64,000 nt of DNA from Augochlora pura (Eukaryota; Arthropoda; Insecta; Hymenoptera; Halictidae), in assembly GCF_028453695.1 (NCBI RefSeq), contig NC_135777.1, forward strand, positions 17,535,714 to 17,599,713, given 5' to 3'. Shown here piece after piece: positions 46,098 through 59,640 of this stretch. A program made the position numbers and the translations under genes. Each line of letters starts with the position of its first letter. Positions within the stretch are counted from its first letter, which is position 1. The notes under the pieces are model-generated. The model worked only from the letters and a program-made list of their open reading frames with translations, was not told the DNA's origin and made no database searches.

Positions 46098-48918
46098 CAG
46101 CAAAATTTGCAGATCGTTTCATTGCATTCATTAATCGCATTCATTTATTGCAAAACATGCAATAAGGAAATTTTTATGTATTAGATAACTTGTTTAAATA
46201 ATTCAGAAAAAATGTCTATATAGCTCTTGTAACTTGTAATAAATGCGGACAGTTCTTATTTTCCATAAAATCCGCAGAAAAGTTGAAAGAAGATAAAATT
46301 GCAATTTTTGAAAATAATCTTTTAGTTATTGTCTAGTAAATTAGCTCCTTTGACGTAATACTAAAATGTAGATCGCTTGGCCCAATTGTAAAAAGATTAC
46401 ATTCCGTTTTCCAAGGTGTGCGAATCAATTACTTATTATTTTTACTTATAACTTATTATCTATTATTAAGGCATCATTATATAATTTTTGTAAAATAGAT
46501 AACAATTTATTTCTCAATGAATAAAATGAATAAAATCAAATAAATAAAACAGACAAAACATATATCGTTCTAAGCTAACGTCGTAAAAATATAACAATGT
46601 TTAATGCATTAACAAATTTCCGAGGCATGTTTCAATTTTATCGACCACGGTAAATAAAAATACCGCGAAGTATTTCAACGGGGCTCGCATTTTCTCGCTA
46701 TCGTTTGCGGGCGGCGTCGACTAAAATGGCGAGCACCTCGGCGAGGGGAACGATTCAGAGTTCGGTTCAACGGTAACGAATAAAAATTTATTGGACGTCG
46801 AACGGCCGGTTGCTTAAGCCGGATAAAATACCGTGTTCGGGGCCCCGCGTATCTCGTCGCGGGCATAAATCCTCCTCGGGACACGGCACGGCGCGACGGA
46901 ACGCGCGAGCGCGCGGTACAGCGGCCGATCATCAAAGCGCGCGAAATATATTCGGCGCTGATCGGATCTCGGCGCGGATTCATTAAAGCTTTCTTTGGCG
47001 TTCGCTTGCGACGACGGGGCCCCCGGTAACTCATTAGGCAGGGGCGCGCTGTTCTGCCTCCCCCCTCCTCCCCCGCCCCGCCGGTCGCGTCAATCTTCCT
47101 CGCGTCGGACGCGCGGAAACGCGTTATTCGCGGGCCGCGCCGTGACCAATAGAGAGAAACGGGCGCGCGCACGTGTTCTACATAAAGGGCCGCGACGAAA
47201 TAATGTCTTACGGTGAAACGTATTTATTTGCCGTGACACGCGCGTTGCCGTTCGCACGCCGGGAATATTGTCGGCCGGGGCGACGAGGGAACCGTGCAAA
47301 TTAAAATTCTTTCAGCCATTTTTTAACGATTAACAGGTCGGGTAACGCTGACTTTTAACTAGCCTTTGAAATTCAGTATTTATCGTAATATGGTAAATAT
47401 GGTTAATATGGTTAATATGGTTTAATCGTAATATGGTAGATAGAGGAAAGTGAATTGAAAAGTTTTTTATAATGTAGTAACAAGGAAAAATAATAATAAT
47501 AATAATAAAATAATAAAATTATAAAAAGAAAGAAATGAAGTAAATCGATACAGCGATCAAACTAAATAATACCGAGATTATTAGAATAAAAATAGTTTAC
47601 ATTATTATATGCTATAACAAATATTAACTTTCGATCTCATTAATTAAACGATGATATTAAATAATATACACGAATAGACATATTTAGTTAACAAGTATTC
47701 CACATCCTAAGATATTATTCTCACACCATCTTCTGCCTAATCACGAATCGGTAATTATTAAAATGGTAGTACAATACAAATTCGCAAGAAATGTCAAACT
47801 CTCTTCTGCGTCCGTAAACACTGAACCGCCGTCGCCTCTCAATTTTCGTGTCAAGACGCGTCACGGGGGACCGAAACGCTGACTAATGCCGTTAATGTGG
47901 GACTCCTATAGCAATCCCTAACATTGTTCGACGGTAGAAAGACGAAGCCGAAACAATAGTGACTAATTGCATCGCTGATTAATTTGACACCACGACGTCG
48001 GGCATACCAAAAAAATCATGCAACTCGGATTTTTCGAAACAGATCCGCACGCCGTAAATATTTATCCAACCGGAAACGTTTCGAACGTTTCCCAAGCGTC
48101 ATTTTGCTCGCTCGCCGGTTAGCATAATTTTCGCCATAGCCGGCGGTACGCGTACTCGTAGGGATCGGACTCAAAACGGGAACATTAGCGACGAGGAACG
48201 CGTGAATTTGTGCAAACTTCCGCCTATTAATTAACTTCAACAAACTGATTACGTGAACGTTAAGGAAATCCTCGTTAGAGATTTGCGTTGCCGAGTACGC
48301 GCCGGCGAACAATGGTTCCTTAATTAGGATCGCCGGAATGGTTATCTGGAAAATTAGACAAATCAGATTTCTCTTTTGGCCGATCAAGTTTACGGGGATC
48401 GTTCGACGCGACGATACCGCCGGCACACGATGCCTCCTCTGTCGTGCGCGAGCAAATGCGCAATGGCAGAAAGTAAATCGTTCGTGGCGATCGCCGCGAG
48501 TCCGGTGAAAATGGGACAATGGAGGCTATAAGTAACGGAATCGATGGAGTGATTTTTAGAAAGTGGTTGTGTGTAAACATTTCTTTTTCTTTCTTTCTTT
48601 CTTTCGTTTTTTTTTTTTTTTACGTTAGCCGCCGCCGCCGTCGCGCGCGCGAAAGAAATGATGAATAAGCCGTTGATTTACTCCGCATTCTGAAATTAAC
48701 GGCGTTTTCACTCTCGGGGCACGGGCAAAGATGGCGGCGGGCCGCGTCGTTAGCAGCCGATTTCCCTGCGGCGGGTTCCGAGAAATCGTCGGCAAATTAT
48801 ATCTTCGACCGGACCCCGTTCCCGAGCCCGCCGGTTGGGTAAACAGTCATCAGTTCTGATTTTGTCCTGCGAATCGCAACGCGACTAGCCTGCATACCCA
48901 TGTTTCTCAACTGGAGTA
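46098..48918. other. Non-coding stretch
   Basis: AT-rich to 46660, CpG-rich to 47340, AT-rich to about 47800, CpG-rich to 48900. A partial motif (CATAAAATCCGCAG) is at 46264-46277 and the dispersed fragment at 46372-46427. A CTTT-rich and T-run stretch lies at 48584-48621. Frames of 157-167 codons on the minus strand are Arg-rich and domain-free. Confidence 0.5.
46372..46427 (+). repeat. Dispersed repeat fragment (partner 26455-26509)
   Basis: Same order of words as at 26455. A weaker relative may lie near 59290, where CTAGTAgactATCTCCTCT resembles CTAGTAaattAGCTCCTTT upstream of this fragment. Confidence 0.55.
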
Positions 48919-49104
48919 TTAACCCTTTGAAATCGAATGGTGTCACTGGGACACCGCTAAAATCGTTCTCCCGCGTTCTAAAATCATTTTTGCGTTGACA
49001 AAGTTTAGATTTAAAAACTTGATCTTTGCGTCTCGTATCAACAGATTCGTTTTTAACAATTTCGTATGTTTAAAATGCGCTCATATTTCCCAACATGCAT
49101 CCGG
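48919..49104 (+). mobile_element. Family A MITE, first unit of a tandem pair, 3'-truncated
   Basis: It begins with TTAA-CCCTTTGAAATCGAATGG and continues with GACACCG and TTGACAAAGTTTAGATTTAAAAA, as in the next copy. It has no right end. The flanking GGAGTA before its TTAA is also found before the next copy, so the pair probably arose by tandem duplication rather than two insertions. Confidence 0.65.
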
Positions 49105-49114
49105 TGCCGGAGTA

Positions 49115-49348
49115 TTAACCCTTTACAGTAGAATGGTGACACGAAGACACCGTCAAAATCATTCTGTCGCATTCTAAATTAATTTTCACATTGACGAAGT
49201 TTAGATTTAAAAATTTGTTAAAAGCGAAACTGCTGCCACGAGTTATAAAAATCAATTTCATATGCATAAAACGCACTTTGTCGCATAAAATAGAGATACC
49301 ATAAGCCATAGATTTACAGTTAAAATATCTTCGAGCGTAAGTGGTTAA
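49115..49348 (+). mobile_element. Family A TTAA-flanked MITE, complete
   Basis: TTAA sites lie at 49115-49118 and 49345-49348. The ends are CCCTTTACAGTAGAATGG and, in reverse complement, CCACTTACGCTCGA. The interior carries TTGACGAAGTTTAGATTTAAAA, CACGAGT, TTTCATATGCATAAAA, TAAAATAGAGATACCATAAG. At 234 bp it is the reference copy for the family. No open frame of note. Confidence 0.75.
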
Positions 49349-50930
49349 AAGCCGAATTAAGAAACACAGTTGAATCAATTTTATAATTGATATAATGTAA
49401 AAGATTGGAATCGATGAAATGAAACAAACGAGTTCGCCTGTACTTTGTATTTTTAAGCGATTAGATCTATTTTCCAGCTGCAAAATTATCAAAATTAATT
49501 CTTTTCAATCTCCTCGCTATATTAAATGCATAGAATTAAATAATAAATAAATACTAATCACTGTATCTTATTATTAGAATCGCATTACGTTTTACTGGAC
49601 GTTCGTGAAATAAATCGTTTATTATAATACGATTTAAAGGTATTTTTAGTTGTTCAGATAGCAAGCTCCCTCGCATTAGTTATTCACATTTCCGACTATT
49701 TATACCGCGGTAATGCGTATCTATAAAATAGATATGAATGGTCAGAGCAATAAACGCCCAGTAGTATCGTACTGTTTGCATCAGACATAATTAGACGGGT
49801 TTCCGAGCGAGGAATGTAGGCGAATGTTATAAAATATTAACGTACAATCGAAGCCGTTTAGAGTGTTATTAGAGAACGTTACAAGGTAAATGGCTTCCTC
49901 TTAAGTTCTTCTAATGCGTAGAAAAATATGTCAGATAAAAGGAAGAGGTATTAGGTCTACCGGAAGAGTCTACTGCGAAATGAGAGAATATAATCAATTT
50001 TTAGTACATTTAATAATATTTATTATATAATTTAATTTCGTTATCTGCTACCTCTTGCCAGCGTGGTGGCAATTTGTAAATAAAATTTCTGATAAACATG
50101 TATCTCAACTGAACATATGCATAGTTATTAAAACTAAAGTAGACCCAATAGAAGGTCGGGAAAATTCTTTTCCGCTCTCGTTATTCTAAACCAATTTCTA
50201 AAAATGCCATAAAATCCTTTGAACGTTAGCAGGCGAATCGGATTGGCAACTCTCGTGCCTGATAAGCGATCGAAGACGATTGAAAGTGCTCGTTTTTACG
50301 AGCGTTTTCACGCGTTACGTATTTCCAAAGACGTCTTCCAGTTTGTAGGCCAACGTCGTCGACCCACGCCGGTTGATTTTTCGATTAAAATTCGACAGGA
50401 CGCTAGCCGTTTGCTGTACTTGTGCCAAAGAAACGTTCCACGTGTATAATAAGCCGGCTTTGTATGACGAAGTGCCGTGGAGGAACCGTAAGAACCGTCC
50501 ATTGATGAAGATGGCGTGTCCATCGGCGATGATGGCGTGTCCATCAACGGGCCTTTTCTCGAATCATTGGTGCATTAACGGGCTTTAATAGCCGTTCAAA
50601 TTCCCCGTACCCGCAATGAAATATTTCGATGATTGGCATCCATGCCGGTGTGTAAACGGAACGGGGACGAAAATGATGCCGTGTATGCTCGATCCGGAGT
50701 GAGGTTATGGTAATGGCGGCGTTCAATTCGCGCGTTTCACCATGAATTCTTATCTAAACTGTCGGCGGTGTAAAGCTTGCTAAATCGTTAACTGCGTTGT
50801 AGCTGTCGCTCGAGGTATTTCCGTGAATTATCAATATGTTCGACGGGCTTAGCGAAAATTGTTTAAATTTTACGGGCGACGGAGAACGGCGGGAATCGAT
50901 AGCGGTTTCTCCTGCAAAAATCTTTGTTGT
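49349..50930. other. AT-rich then CpG-rich
   Basis: AT-rich to about 50210, then CpG-rich. A partial boundary-like word (GCCATAAAATCC) lies at 50206-50217, at the transition. A short duplication GATGGCGTGTCCATC occurs near 50510 and 50529. No gene is supported. Confidence 0.5.
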
Positions 50931-51005
50931 ATTATATTATATTCTTCTATATTATATTATATTATATTATACTATACTATATTACACTGTATTACATTAT
51001 ATCGT
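50931..51005 (+). repeat. (TATTA/ATATT)n pentanucleotide array
   Basis: About 75 bp of TATTA units with CTATA and CTGTA variants. It is the reverse-complement counterpart of the 34415 array. Confidence 0.85.
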
Positions 51006-54000
51006 GTTATATAATTGTCCATTTCATTTAATTCAATGGAATCTTCTTTTCAGAAATTTTATACGAACTGTACGTTTGCTACAGTGCATTCTTTTTCTAT
51101 TAGCTTAATTTCTATTCACCATTTGATCAAACGCAGTCGCTTGAATATAAGCAAGGTAATTGATAAATATACTCTGTATAATATAATTTAATGAAACTGT
51201 AAATATTAACTTAATTACTGGATTTAGAAATTACTTTCTATTACGAGATATTCGAATAACTGGTATTGATATCAGACATCTATGTTGTCTATATAAAAAT
51301 GATTAAATTAATCTTGTGCATATAATTATACTTCCACTATCATGCGAACTACATAGAGGTGACAAAATTGTTTGTTCAGATTTGAAAATTAATAATGAAG
51401 TAAAAAGTAAGAATATTGAAAATGTAATTGGTGTCACGCAACACAGCTTTTCAATTTTAATTCGACGAAATGAAATGCTTCTATCTTCATCATAGTGTTA
51501 AAATTACATCGCATTAAATGCTGTTTAAAAAATTTACAGCGTCTACAACAATATTATATTGTCATCTTATAAAAGAGACTAATATAAAATAAAATGAAAA
51601 ATAGATAAAAAGTAATAAATAATGGAAGTGAAAAAGTGATACCGCGTATCAAGCATAAAATTGTTATAAATCGAGAAAGTACGAAATTAATAACGCGATA
51701 TTCAAATAATCGAAACTAGTTATCGTAGAGGTCCGCTCGCTGCCGCGAACGTTTGCACCGTGCTGGCGAATCCGGTCTGAAAATTTCCAAACAGCAAGAG
51801 GAAGCACCGGCATCGAAAGAAAAGACAGTCCACCGTCAAAGAAACAGCCGAGCCGATCCGAACCGTGGAAATTTCCAATTTGCTCAGCGGTGCGGCACGG
51901 TAACTGGATTCAGAGAGCTGCGTGCACGTTTCGCATGATTTTAAAATTCGCGAGGAGGCCGGCAACCTGATCTTTAACGCGTTAACCGAATGAGATCACG
52001 GGGCCCCGGTCGAAAGCGATCCGATCCTTTTCGGCCACGGCGAGGCTTTCCAATGTTTTTTCGCCATTACAAGCCCCCGGAAACACGATATTCTCTTAAA
52101 AACACCGGCGGGACGCCTCCTTGTAAATTCACGCGGGGCCCTTCCATTATCCGAGCCAAGGCCGAGTTACATGGTACCTTCGACGGTCTTATCTGCCGTG
52201 ACGAACGATGTCGACGATACGCCGGCCCTTTCGCGCGAGCGCGCGCGGTCGATTCTTAATGCCGTCGCGTGACAGGGTTCGATGGTAATACTATGTATAT
52301 CTGGCGAGCATTAACGGCAACTATTTTGCATTATTTTATAGGGCCATAACTGTCGTAATTAAACAGATGATCTTCGTGCGAAGCAATTATTTTCTGTACG
52401 GATTGTACGGAGTATGGGTGACATAAAAATGGATTTCTTTTTATCAAATGGTTCATTGAAGATAATGTAAAAGATTTTTTAATCTTTCTGATTGTTTTAT
52501 AAGAGTTATTCGTTTTTTTTATATTTATTGAAATTCAGAGATTTGTTATAAATAATATGTTATCGTTATTCCTGTAATAATAGTTTTTATTGAGATGGCT
52601 CAGTTATAAGTTATAGTTGAAGGTAATCGAAAAATTTATTTCATTCACTGAATATTTAAAAATATATACGCACTACATTGTGGTAAATATATACTAAATA
52701 TATGCTTTATAAATTAATATGTACTAAATAAAAATTCTGAGAATTTTAGTTATTTCGACAAAGTTCGACAATATTTAACATTTTATTTTTTTTACGAATG
52801 CACAAAAATGTCTGGTCGCAAAATATTCAATTTTCGTAACATCGAATAACGATCGAACAATTAATAAAGCAACACCGAAAGAGAAGCAAAGCTTTTCTAG
52901 AGCTCCGATCAAACATTTGAATTAATTCGCCACGTGTAACATATACCTCGTTTATGCAAATCGTTTCAAGCGTATCTTCGAGTGTCAATCAGCATAAGTG
53001 ATATTCGGCGATACGAGATCTAAATGCAACCGAGAGTCTGGAAACTGGATCGAGTAACGGTGAAATTCGCGCCGACGGTAGTGGCTGGTCTAGTGGAACT
53101 TCCGGTTAGCCTAAAATAAGCAAAGCCCGATTTGCTATCTGTCGTGGGAAACGCTGTGAATATTTAGCGACGCGGACGTTCCTTTTAATGATTGTGATTA
53201 CAAGCGACACGTCGATTAGCAGTTTGATACGAGCCAATAATTCAAAGCGTTCGTGCCGCTGCTGCGACGTATTTAGATCGATATTAGCAATTTATCAACG
53301 AAGTCCTCGATGCGACTCGAGAGTAATCCGCGGGCACCCGCGATAAATCGGCTGAAATCGCAGCTTGCGAATATTTCATGAGAAATTCTAGCTTTATCTA
53401 GCGAGTCGAAGTGGGATAAACGCAGACTGGTTCTTGTTAAGTGGACGTAACACGATCTATGATAGATATTTACATCGACGTCATTATTTCTTTCTGATTC
53501 ACGCGGCGATAGAAAAATGTACTGTTACCCTAGATTTTTTTCCAAAACGTGTATAGTGATGGAAAAAATTCACTGGATTAGAAATTCATTTTTCAGACTT
53601 TAATGTCGCGATAATTAAATTGCTTTGGATATTTGGACCAATTAATGTCTTCAACAGCATTTGGAAAAATGATTTAGTTATACTATATATAAATGATTTA
53701 GTTATACTTATATTCGTTTTATCAGAAATTTTAGAAAATTGAAGAAAAATTGTGAAGCAATTAGAGTGACTAATTCCTATGATTTTGCCTCGCTCTGGAG
53801 CATCATTAACCTTATATTTATCGTTTATGACCTATTAAGCTTTTATATTCAAAATAGTAGGCACACAACAAAATAATATATACTAAATACAAAGAAATAA
53901 AATATAAAATTATATAAAAGAATTAAATATAATAAATAAAAAATGAACAAATTAATACGATAAATATAAAGTCAATTATGCCGAAAAACAAAGCTTGTCA

Positions 54001-54962
54001 CCCCATAGTAAATTTATATAACCCGGTACTACACTGAATCGTCGAACCACGAATACAAAATATCATTCGTCTCTCCTTTCTGTTTCAGTTGTCCTCGAAA
54101 AACGCAAGTTCGCGGAAAGTTCCCCGCGGCCGCGCAGCCTCCGAAACCCGTGCAATCGAGTCGCGGAATTCGGGATAAAAAGGCGGGAAAAAGGTTTCGC
54201 GTCCTTGAACGGGCCAACGTTGTCGGCGATCGTGTACGCAAACGCGGGCGCACGCAGTCCATTTCACTGGCACCGCGACAGCGCGTATCGTCGAGGGGAA
54301 ACGGAATGTCAGCACCTGTACGCGGCCGATTCGCTCTCAATTAGGTTATTAGAGGTCAGAAGCGGGGACCGGTTGTGACGCGGCGGCTTTCGTCTCGTTC
54401 CCGCGGTACCGACCGTCGCCCATTCATTACGTTTAATAATCATGATTAGCCATTATCACGGAACCGGCCGTTTCCTCGGCTCCGCTTTCACCCTCCGCGA
54501 CGACGCGTTGCGGCGAATCGTGGCGATCATTGGACTAAAATCATGCGTCGAGTTTGTACAATTTATTCGCCGACAAATGCCGCGATTCGCGCGATCGCAG
54601 AAACAATACTATCGCGATGTTTTAATATCGGCTCGTTCAGACATTTTCAGGAACGTTGAAACGGAATTTATGTTCTCTTTCAAATTATTTTGATAGGTTA
54701 CAATCACCTTGTCGAAGTTTTTACTGTCTCTTAGCTTGTTCACTAAACTATTTTTCATATATACGTTTTTCACATAAACGTATAAAATGCGCAGCCTAAT
54801 CGTCACTTTCGCGAAGAAACGAATTATTATTTACGAATTATATCTTATAGATTATCCAAAATTGTACCGTAGTTTACACGAAGTTGTTATGTTAAGTCGT
54901 CGCATTTTTCTTCACCGGAATTTATGGTGAAAAACGGACCGACACGTTGGCCAACCGAACGG
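51006..54962. other. Non-coding stretch
   Basis: AT-rich to about 51720, CpG-rich to 52320, AT-rich to 52860, mixed to about 53500, AT-rich to 54060, CpG-rich to 54700, AT-rich to 54900. The mixed part at 53030-53460 has no repeats and few frames, so it might be conserved non-coding DNA, but this cannot be tested here. Overlapping frames at 54029-54344 on both strands lack domains. Confidence 0.45.
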
Positions 54963-54982
54963 TCTCTCTCTCTCTCTCTCTC
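54963..54982 (+). repeat. (TC)10 microsatellite
   Basis: A perfect dinucleotide run at the start of a CpG-rich block. On the minus strand it reads as Arg/Glu repeats in short frames. Confidence 0.9.
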
Positions 54983-55904
54983 TTGCTTCGATTTTCCATG
55001 GGGGATAACGCATTGCGTGGCGGACGATACGAACGAAACCGTTCGCGCTCGCGCGTACTTTCCGCCTCGAGAACACTGCACGTCGACGATACCATCGCCG
55101 GACCATAAATATTATTACGTTCTAGGCTATTTACGCGTTATACGACCGACGTCGATTTTCCATCTCGCGCACGCTCTCGGCCGTAGAGATATTTACTACT
55201 GGCCGGCCTGGAAACGCGCGGACGGAATAATTAACAAGCGCGATTTCTTTGACGTGATCGCGGCGGTTCGCGGGCTTGTCGCCGGGGTATATCGCAATCG
55301 AAAGTGCTCTCGCTGCCACTAATTCTCATTGCGCATGCTAATCGTATGCAGAGAGGGACGCCGCGCTCGAGCGAAGCGTGTTCGGCTCTACGCGAGCCCA
55401 GAAAAATCATTTACGGCGGCCGATGATGTCACGTGTGTCGCGGGGAAACCGACGAAAATATCCCCGGTCTATTGTTGCCATTTCTGTCGTCGACAAACGA
55501 AAGTAGAAATATTTAAGTATTGGAAATTGTTGATGAAACAGTGTAGTTTGTATAAAGTAATATTTTGAGATTTACTTGATGTTGTATGCATTGAAAATTG
55601 TTATTCATATTATCGTAAAGAAAATTATTGAACGGTAAGCTTGTTAACATTATTTAAAATCTCAGTATTTAATATGAGTATTTAATTATAATAAAACCTA
55701 ATGAGTATTTTAATAATACTTCTTTAAAAACTTTTTTGCGGTCCAATGTTATTCAAGAGTTATTTACAAGTTATTTATATAGGGGAATGTAAGTTTTTAA
55801 ATTGCATATTGTCAATAAATTGTAAATCTGCTTTATGGATGTATTCTATTTCTTGCAACTGATGTAGGCAATTTTGCATTATTATTGCTATAATATATTT
55901 ATAT
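54983..55904. other. CpG-rich then AT-rich
   Basis: CpG-rich to about 55500 with a 132-codon plus-strand frame from 54924. The frame begins in the TC run, has no domain, and is overlapped by antisense frames. AT-rich sequence follows. Confidence 0.45.
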
Positions 55905-56030
55905 AGATAAGTATTTATTTCTATAGTATATATAAATATCCATATCTACTTATTACTATAGCACATTTATATGCATATTTACTTATTACTATAGTATATT
56001 TATATGCATTTACCTACTTACATTAACGTT
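55905..56030 (+). repeat. 33-bp AT-rich minisatellite
   Basis: ACTTATTACTATAGCACATT-type units, each followed by TATATGCAT, recur with a period near 33 bp, two good copies and two partial. Confidence 0.7.
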
Positions 56031-56889
56031 TTAGTATCTATCATAGCATTTACTTATTCATCGAGTATCGTAACATGGTGTCTATAGTATCGTATACTAA
56101 ACGATAAAGCTGTCTGAGACACTGTCGTCGTCGTTATAACACCGAAGTATCGCAATTCGCGCGCGGTTCTTTCTCGAGGCGTGAGTCAGATTTTCGGCGC
56201 GAAGAGGAATGAAAATCGAAATTTATCGCGCGGAACCGTCTGTACCCGGGACCGGGGCCGCCATAATTTCTATGCCGGGTTCGCTGTCCAGAGGCGAGCA
56301 AATACGAAATGACGAAAGAACGCGGAGTTTCGTCAGGCGAGTCCCTGTGATCGATCGGCACCGGCGGCGCTAGACAAAGAAAAACGCATTACTGTGGGAA
56401 CAATTCACCGAACGGGCAATCGTTACCCTACATAGAAACGTAACCTGCATTGTATATATTCCTTGGCACGTTTTACTTCACAAGCCCATTTATTATTTCA
56501 TTAGAACGTGAATTATGCTGATTGCGCCACTTTCACTAAGGAACAACACTTTTTATAGCCACGGGATTCAATTAACCCTACTCTTGTCCGCGGATCTTTT
56601 CACACCCATCAACATTTATTTCCATCTTGCGTCGTACCAAAATTCACGTTACGCTGTTGCAATCAATTTTGTAAGATCCTGCGCGCATGTGGAGAGCGCA
56701 ATCGTGGAGAGTATAGCAATTTTACGACGAGTGTCTATTTTGTAGAAATTTTAGGATTTTAATGGCGTGATTTTGTGTGTTTTGGTAACGCGTTTGTTAT
56801 TGATTTTGTTAATTCAATATGGTACTGTTTCAATGCATATGTTTGATCTTTTTTAAAGTCGTTTAGTTTTAATTATACTTATCTGCTTG
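56031..56889. other. Short CpG-rich block, then AT-rich
   Basis: CpG-rich from about 56100 to 56450 and AT-rich after that. A 75-codon minus-strand frame at 56134 has no domain. Confidence 0.45.
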
Positions 56890-56976
56890 ATATAATTATA
56901 TTATAGTACTATATTTCTATATAATTATATTATAGTACTATATTTTTATATAATTATATTCTAGTACTATACACTG
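56890..56976 (+). repeat. 29-bp minisatellite, 3 copies
   Basis: ATATAATTATATTATAGTAC plus nine bases, starting at 56890, 56919 and 56948. The copies are nearly identical, so the array is young or homogenised. Confidence 0.9.
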
Positions 56977-59585
56977 TATAATGATTCATTAGAACATTTT
57001 ACTTTTCTTGTAGATTTTTTGAATATTGTTCTTCTCCCTTTTTGTAAATATTAATATTTTCAGTTTAGTAGTTATTGAAACAAATACATGAACTATAGAT
57101 AGTGATAAATAGACCACGAATGTTTAAGCAAAATAAATCACTGTTAAAAATTTCACTTAGTCATTACTGTGGCGAATGTACAAAATCAGTGTCTTATGTA
57201 CAAAATCTGTGATTTGTTAACAACAACGAGCAGAAAGGTAAAGAAAGCCTCGTCGCCAATTTTAGCGAGCGAGAGATCGCGAGGAAAAACCCGTGATCGA
57301 GCGATCACGGCAAGCAATAACCCGTAAGAATCGTTCGCAATAACGCGAAGCCGTCGGCAGAGGCCGCGCCGCGAAATGATTGTAATAACAAACCGTGGCT
57401 GTGTTTCCTCGTCGCCGCGAGAGAAAAAAAAAAGAAGCCGAACAGAAAAACCTCGTTTCCTTGTCGAGCGAGAAACGCAAGGTTGGCGGTGTCGCGCGAA
57501 AAACCACGGTGCTCGGCGAACGAACGAAAATCTTGGAGAAAATCCTCAAGGATAACTGTAACCTGCCAGTTCCACGTATGATAAGTTTTCACGTGGCGGA
57601 CACGTCAGCGTCATTAGCGGTCTCGTGAATCACTTGCGAACGGTATTTCAAAGGACTCGCGATTAGTTCTCTTTTTTTTTTTTCACTGGGAAAAACTTGC
57701 GGTACGATGAATGCATAGATTCGTCGGGAATGAGACTGTTTCGTCACACAGCGTGATTCAGAACGTTACCGTGAGATAAGTTGTTATTAACATATTTCGG
57801 CAATTTTTGATTCGGAAAATATCTCATTGTCATTATCAAATAAAAAAATAGGAAATCTAAAGGAAACAGTGACTATAAATGTTGTAACACAAACGTGAAA
57901 TAATAACTGTTATTTCGATTCGAATGTCTTTAGTTATAAATAATAATTATGCAACACTGAAGCTTCTATATAATTATTTATAGGTTGTTATTAAATAATT
58001 AAAAATGCGTAGACACCGTTTGAAGTAGCAGAATGTCGATGTACTGGTTTTCGCATATTTCTCGCGACGAAGATGAACAATTTTCATTTCGCTAATTATT
58101 TATATATTTCTCAAATTACTATTATTTTCGATCACCGAAATAAATATCGAAACGGAACGATCGGCGCACAGTCGACTATCTTGTAAATCGTCGCGGCGGT
58201 TTATTGAATCGCATAGAAAACCGCGCGCGTTATCGCGGAAACAGTTTAACGATTTCGACAGGCAGAAAATAGGATAGTGTTACGCTCGAATTTTACGTGC
58301 ATTTGATTTCATGTAACATCGCCGAAGCCGATTCTCGTAAACATCGAATTCCTATTAAACCAGTAGGCCGGCCGATATTTTTGCAATACCTTACGATTCG
58401 GTAGCAATTAGAGCATTATGTAACTCGCGGATAATTAGACCGGGATAGTTGCGCGGGCATATCGGGTGATTCAGCGGGAAACGAGCGCCGTTCCGGGAAA
58501 CAGGGAATATTATAAATACCGCGAAGCGTTCGAAATCTTTTCGGTATCGTTGCCGAGGTGGGAATCCAACGCGATCGCGGCACGGTGAAAAGTGTACGGT
58601 TTGAAAGGCGAGCATTAAAAATCCATTAATGTCAAGCGAGTTTATGCGGCTGGGGTCCGGTCACTTCTATCGGAGCCGATCGAGCATCCGCAATAATGAA
58701 AGTGGAGCATCGCCGAGCGAATCGCGCCGCGGCGTTTCTTTCGAAATATAGGATCGAAGAGGAGAGCCGGCCGCGCGGAGGAAAATTTGTTGCCGCGTGA
58801 AAGGACTCGTCGCGGCGGACTCGGTTTTTCCCATAAAACAATTAATCCGCTGGGATAGCTGCCCCGGAAAGCGCGATAGGAACGCGGGAACGTGTAGGTG
58901 GACGGCGCGGAGGGGGAAGGAGAGCACTGATCGTGTCGCAACCGGCGTGCAACGTATCTGCGATCTAGGTGGACAAAATTCAACTTCCGAAGCGATCCTT
59001 ACTTATCTAAAAACATACTTCCAGCGATCCTTACATATCTATAAACGTAATAGAACGTCGCATTTCTAAAGAAAATGATTTTGAAAAAGTTGCAGATTTC
59101 TGACAGTTTTCAGTAAGAAATCGTGACAAAAATTCGACTCGATTTGTTGCAACTAATAACAACGTCATGTTACCGAGATACACAGAAGGCATTTCTTAGA
59201 TTCTTGTTATAGGATAAAAAGGTTAAAAAACGAGAATTTTTGTCATCCCAAGTAATAAGAAAATTTAAAGAAAAATATTTTGTTCATTATCTAGTAGACT
59301 ATCTCCTCTGTCATCTAAAACAAGTTCAATTCGTTTAAACCAATTTTAAAAATATTATTACACTTTTTCTGCACATTAACGTTTATTCTTTATGCTTATA
59401 TACTGCTATTTGCACCATAACCTTAACAAATTAAACAATGACATGCAAATTAAAAAATACAAAAAGAAGTCTGTATTCTTTAAATTTCAACTCGTTTTTA
59501 AGCCGTTACTATATTGTAGATAATATAATTTGCCATACCCCCGAGTCGACCAAATAATTTTCATCAAAGTTGCACGCAAATAGTC
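56977..59585. other. Non-coding stretch
   Basis: AT-rich to 57240, CpG-rich to about 57760, AT-rich to 58140, CpG-rich to 58990, AT-rich after that. A small direct duplication GCGATCCTTAC-TATCTA occurs near 58991 and 59023. Frames of 69-113 codons on both strands have no domain. Confidence 0.5.
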
Positions 59586-59640
59586 CATGCCTGATTATAA
59601 ATACACATGCTTGATTGTAAATATACATGCTTGATTTGTT
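59586..59640 (+). repeat. 20-bp repeat CATGCTTGATTGTAAATATA
   Basis: Units start at 59586, 59606 and 59626 (last partial) with an exact 20-bp period. Confidence 0.85.

Noticed and set aside
46675..47172. 165-codon minus-strand frame
   Set aside because: Arg/Pro-rich low-complexity translation of a CpG-rich block with overlapping frames.
48016..48519. 167-codon minus-strand frame
   Set aside because: No domain, no supported splice sites or promoter, and ordinary CpG-rich composition.
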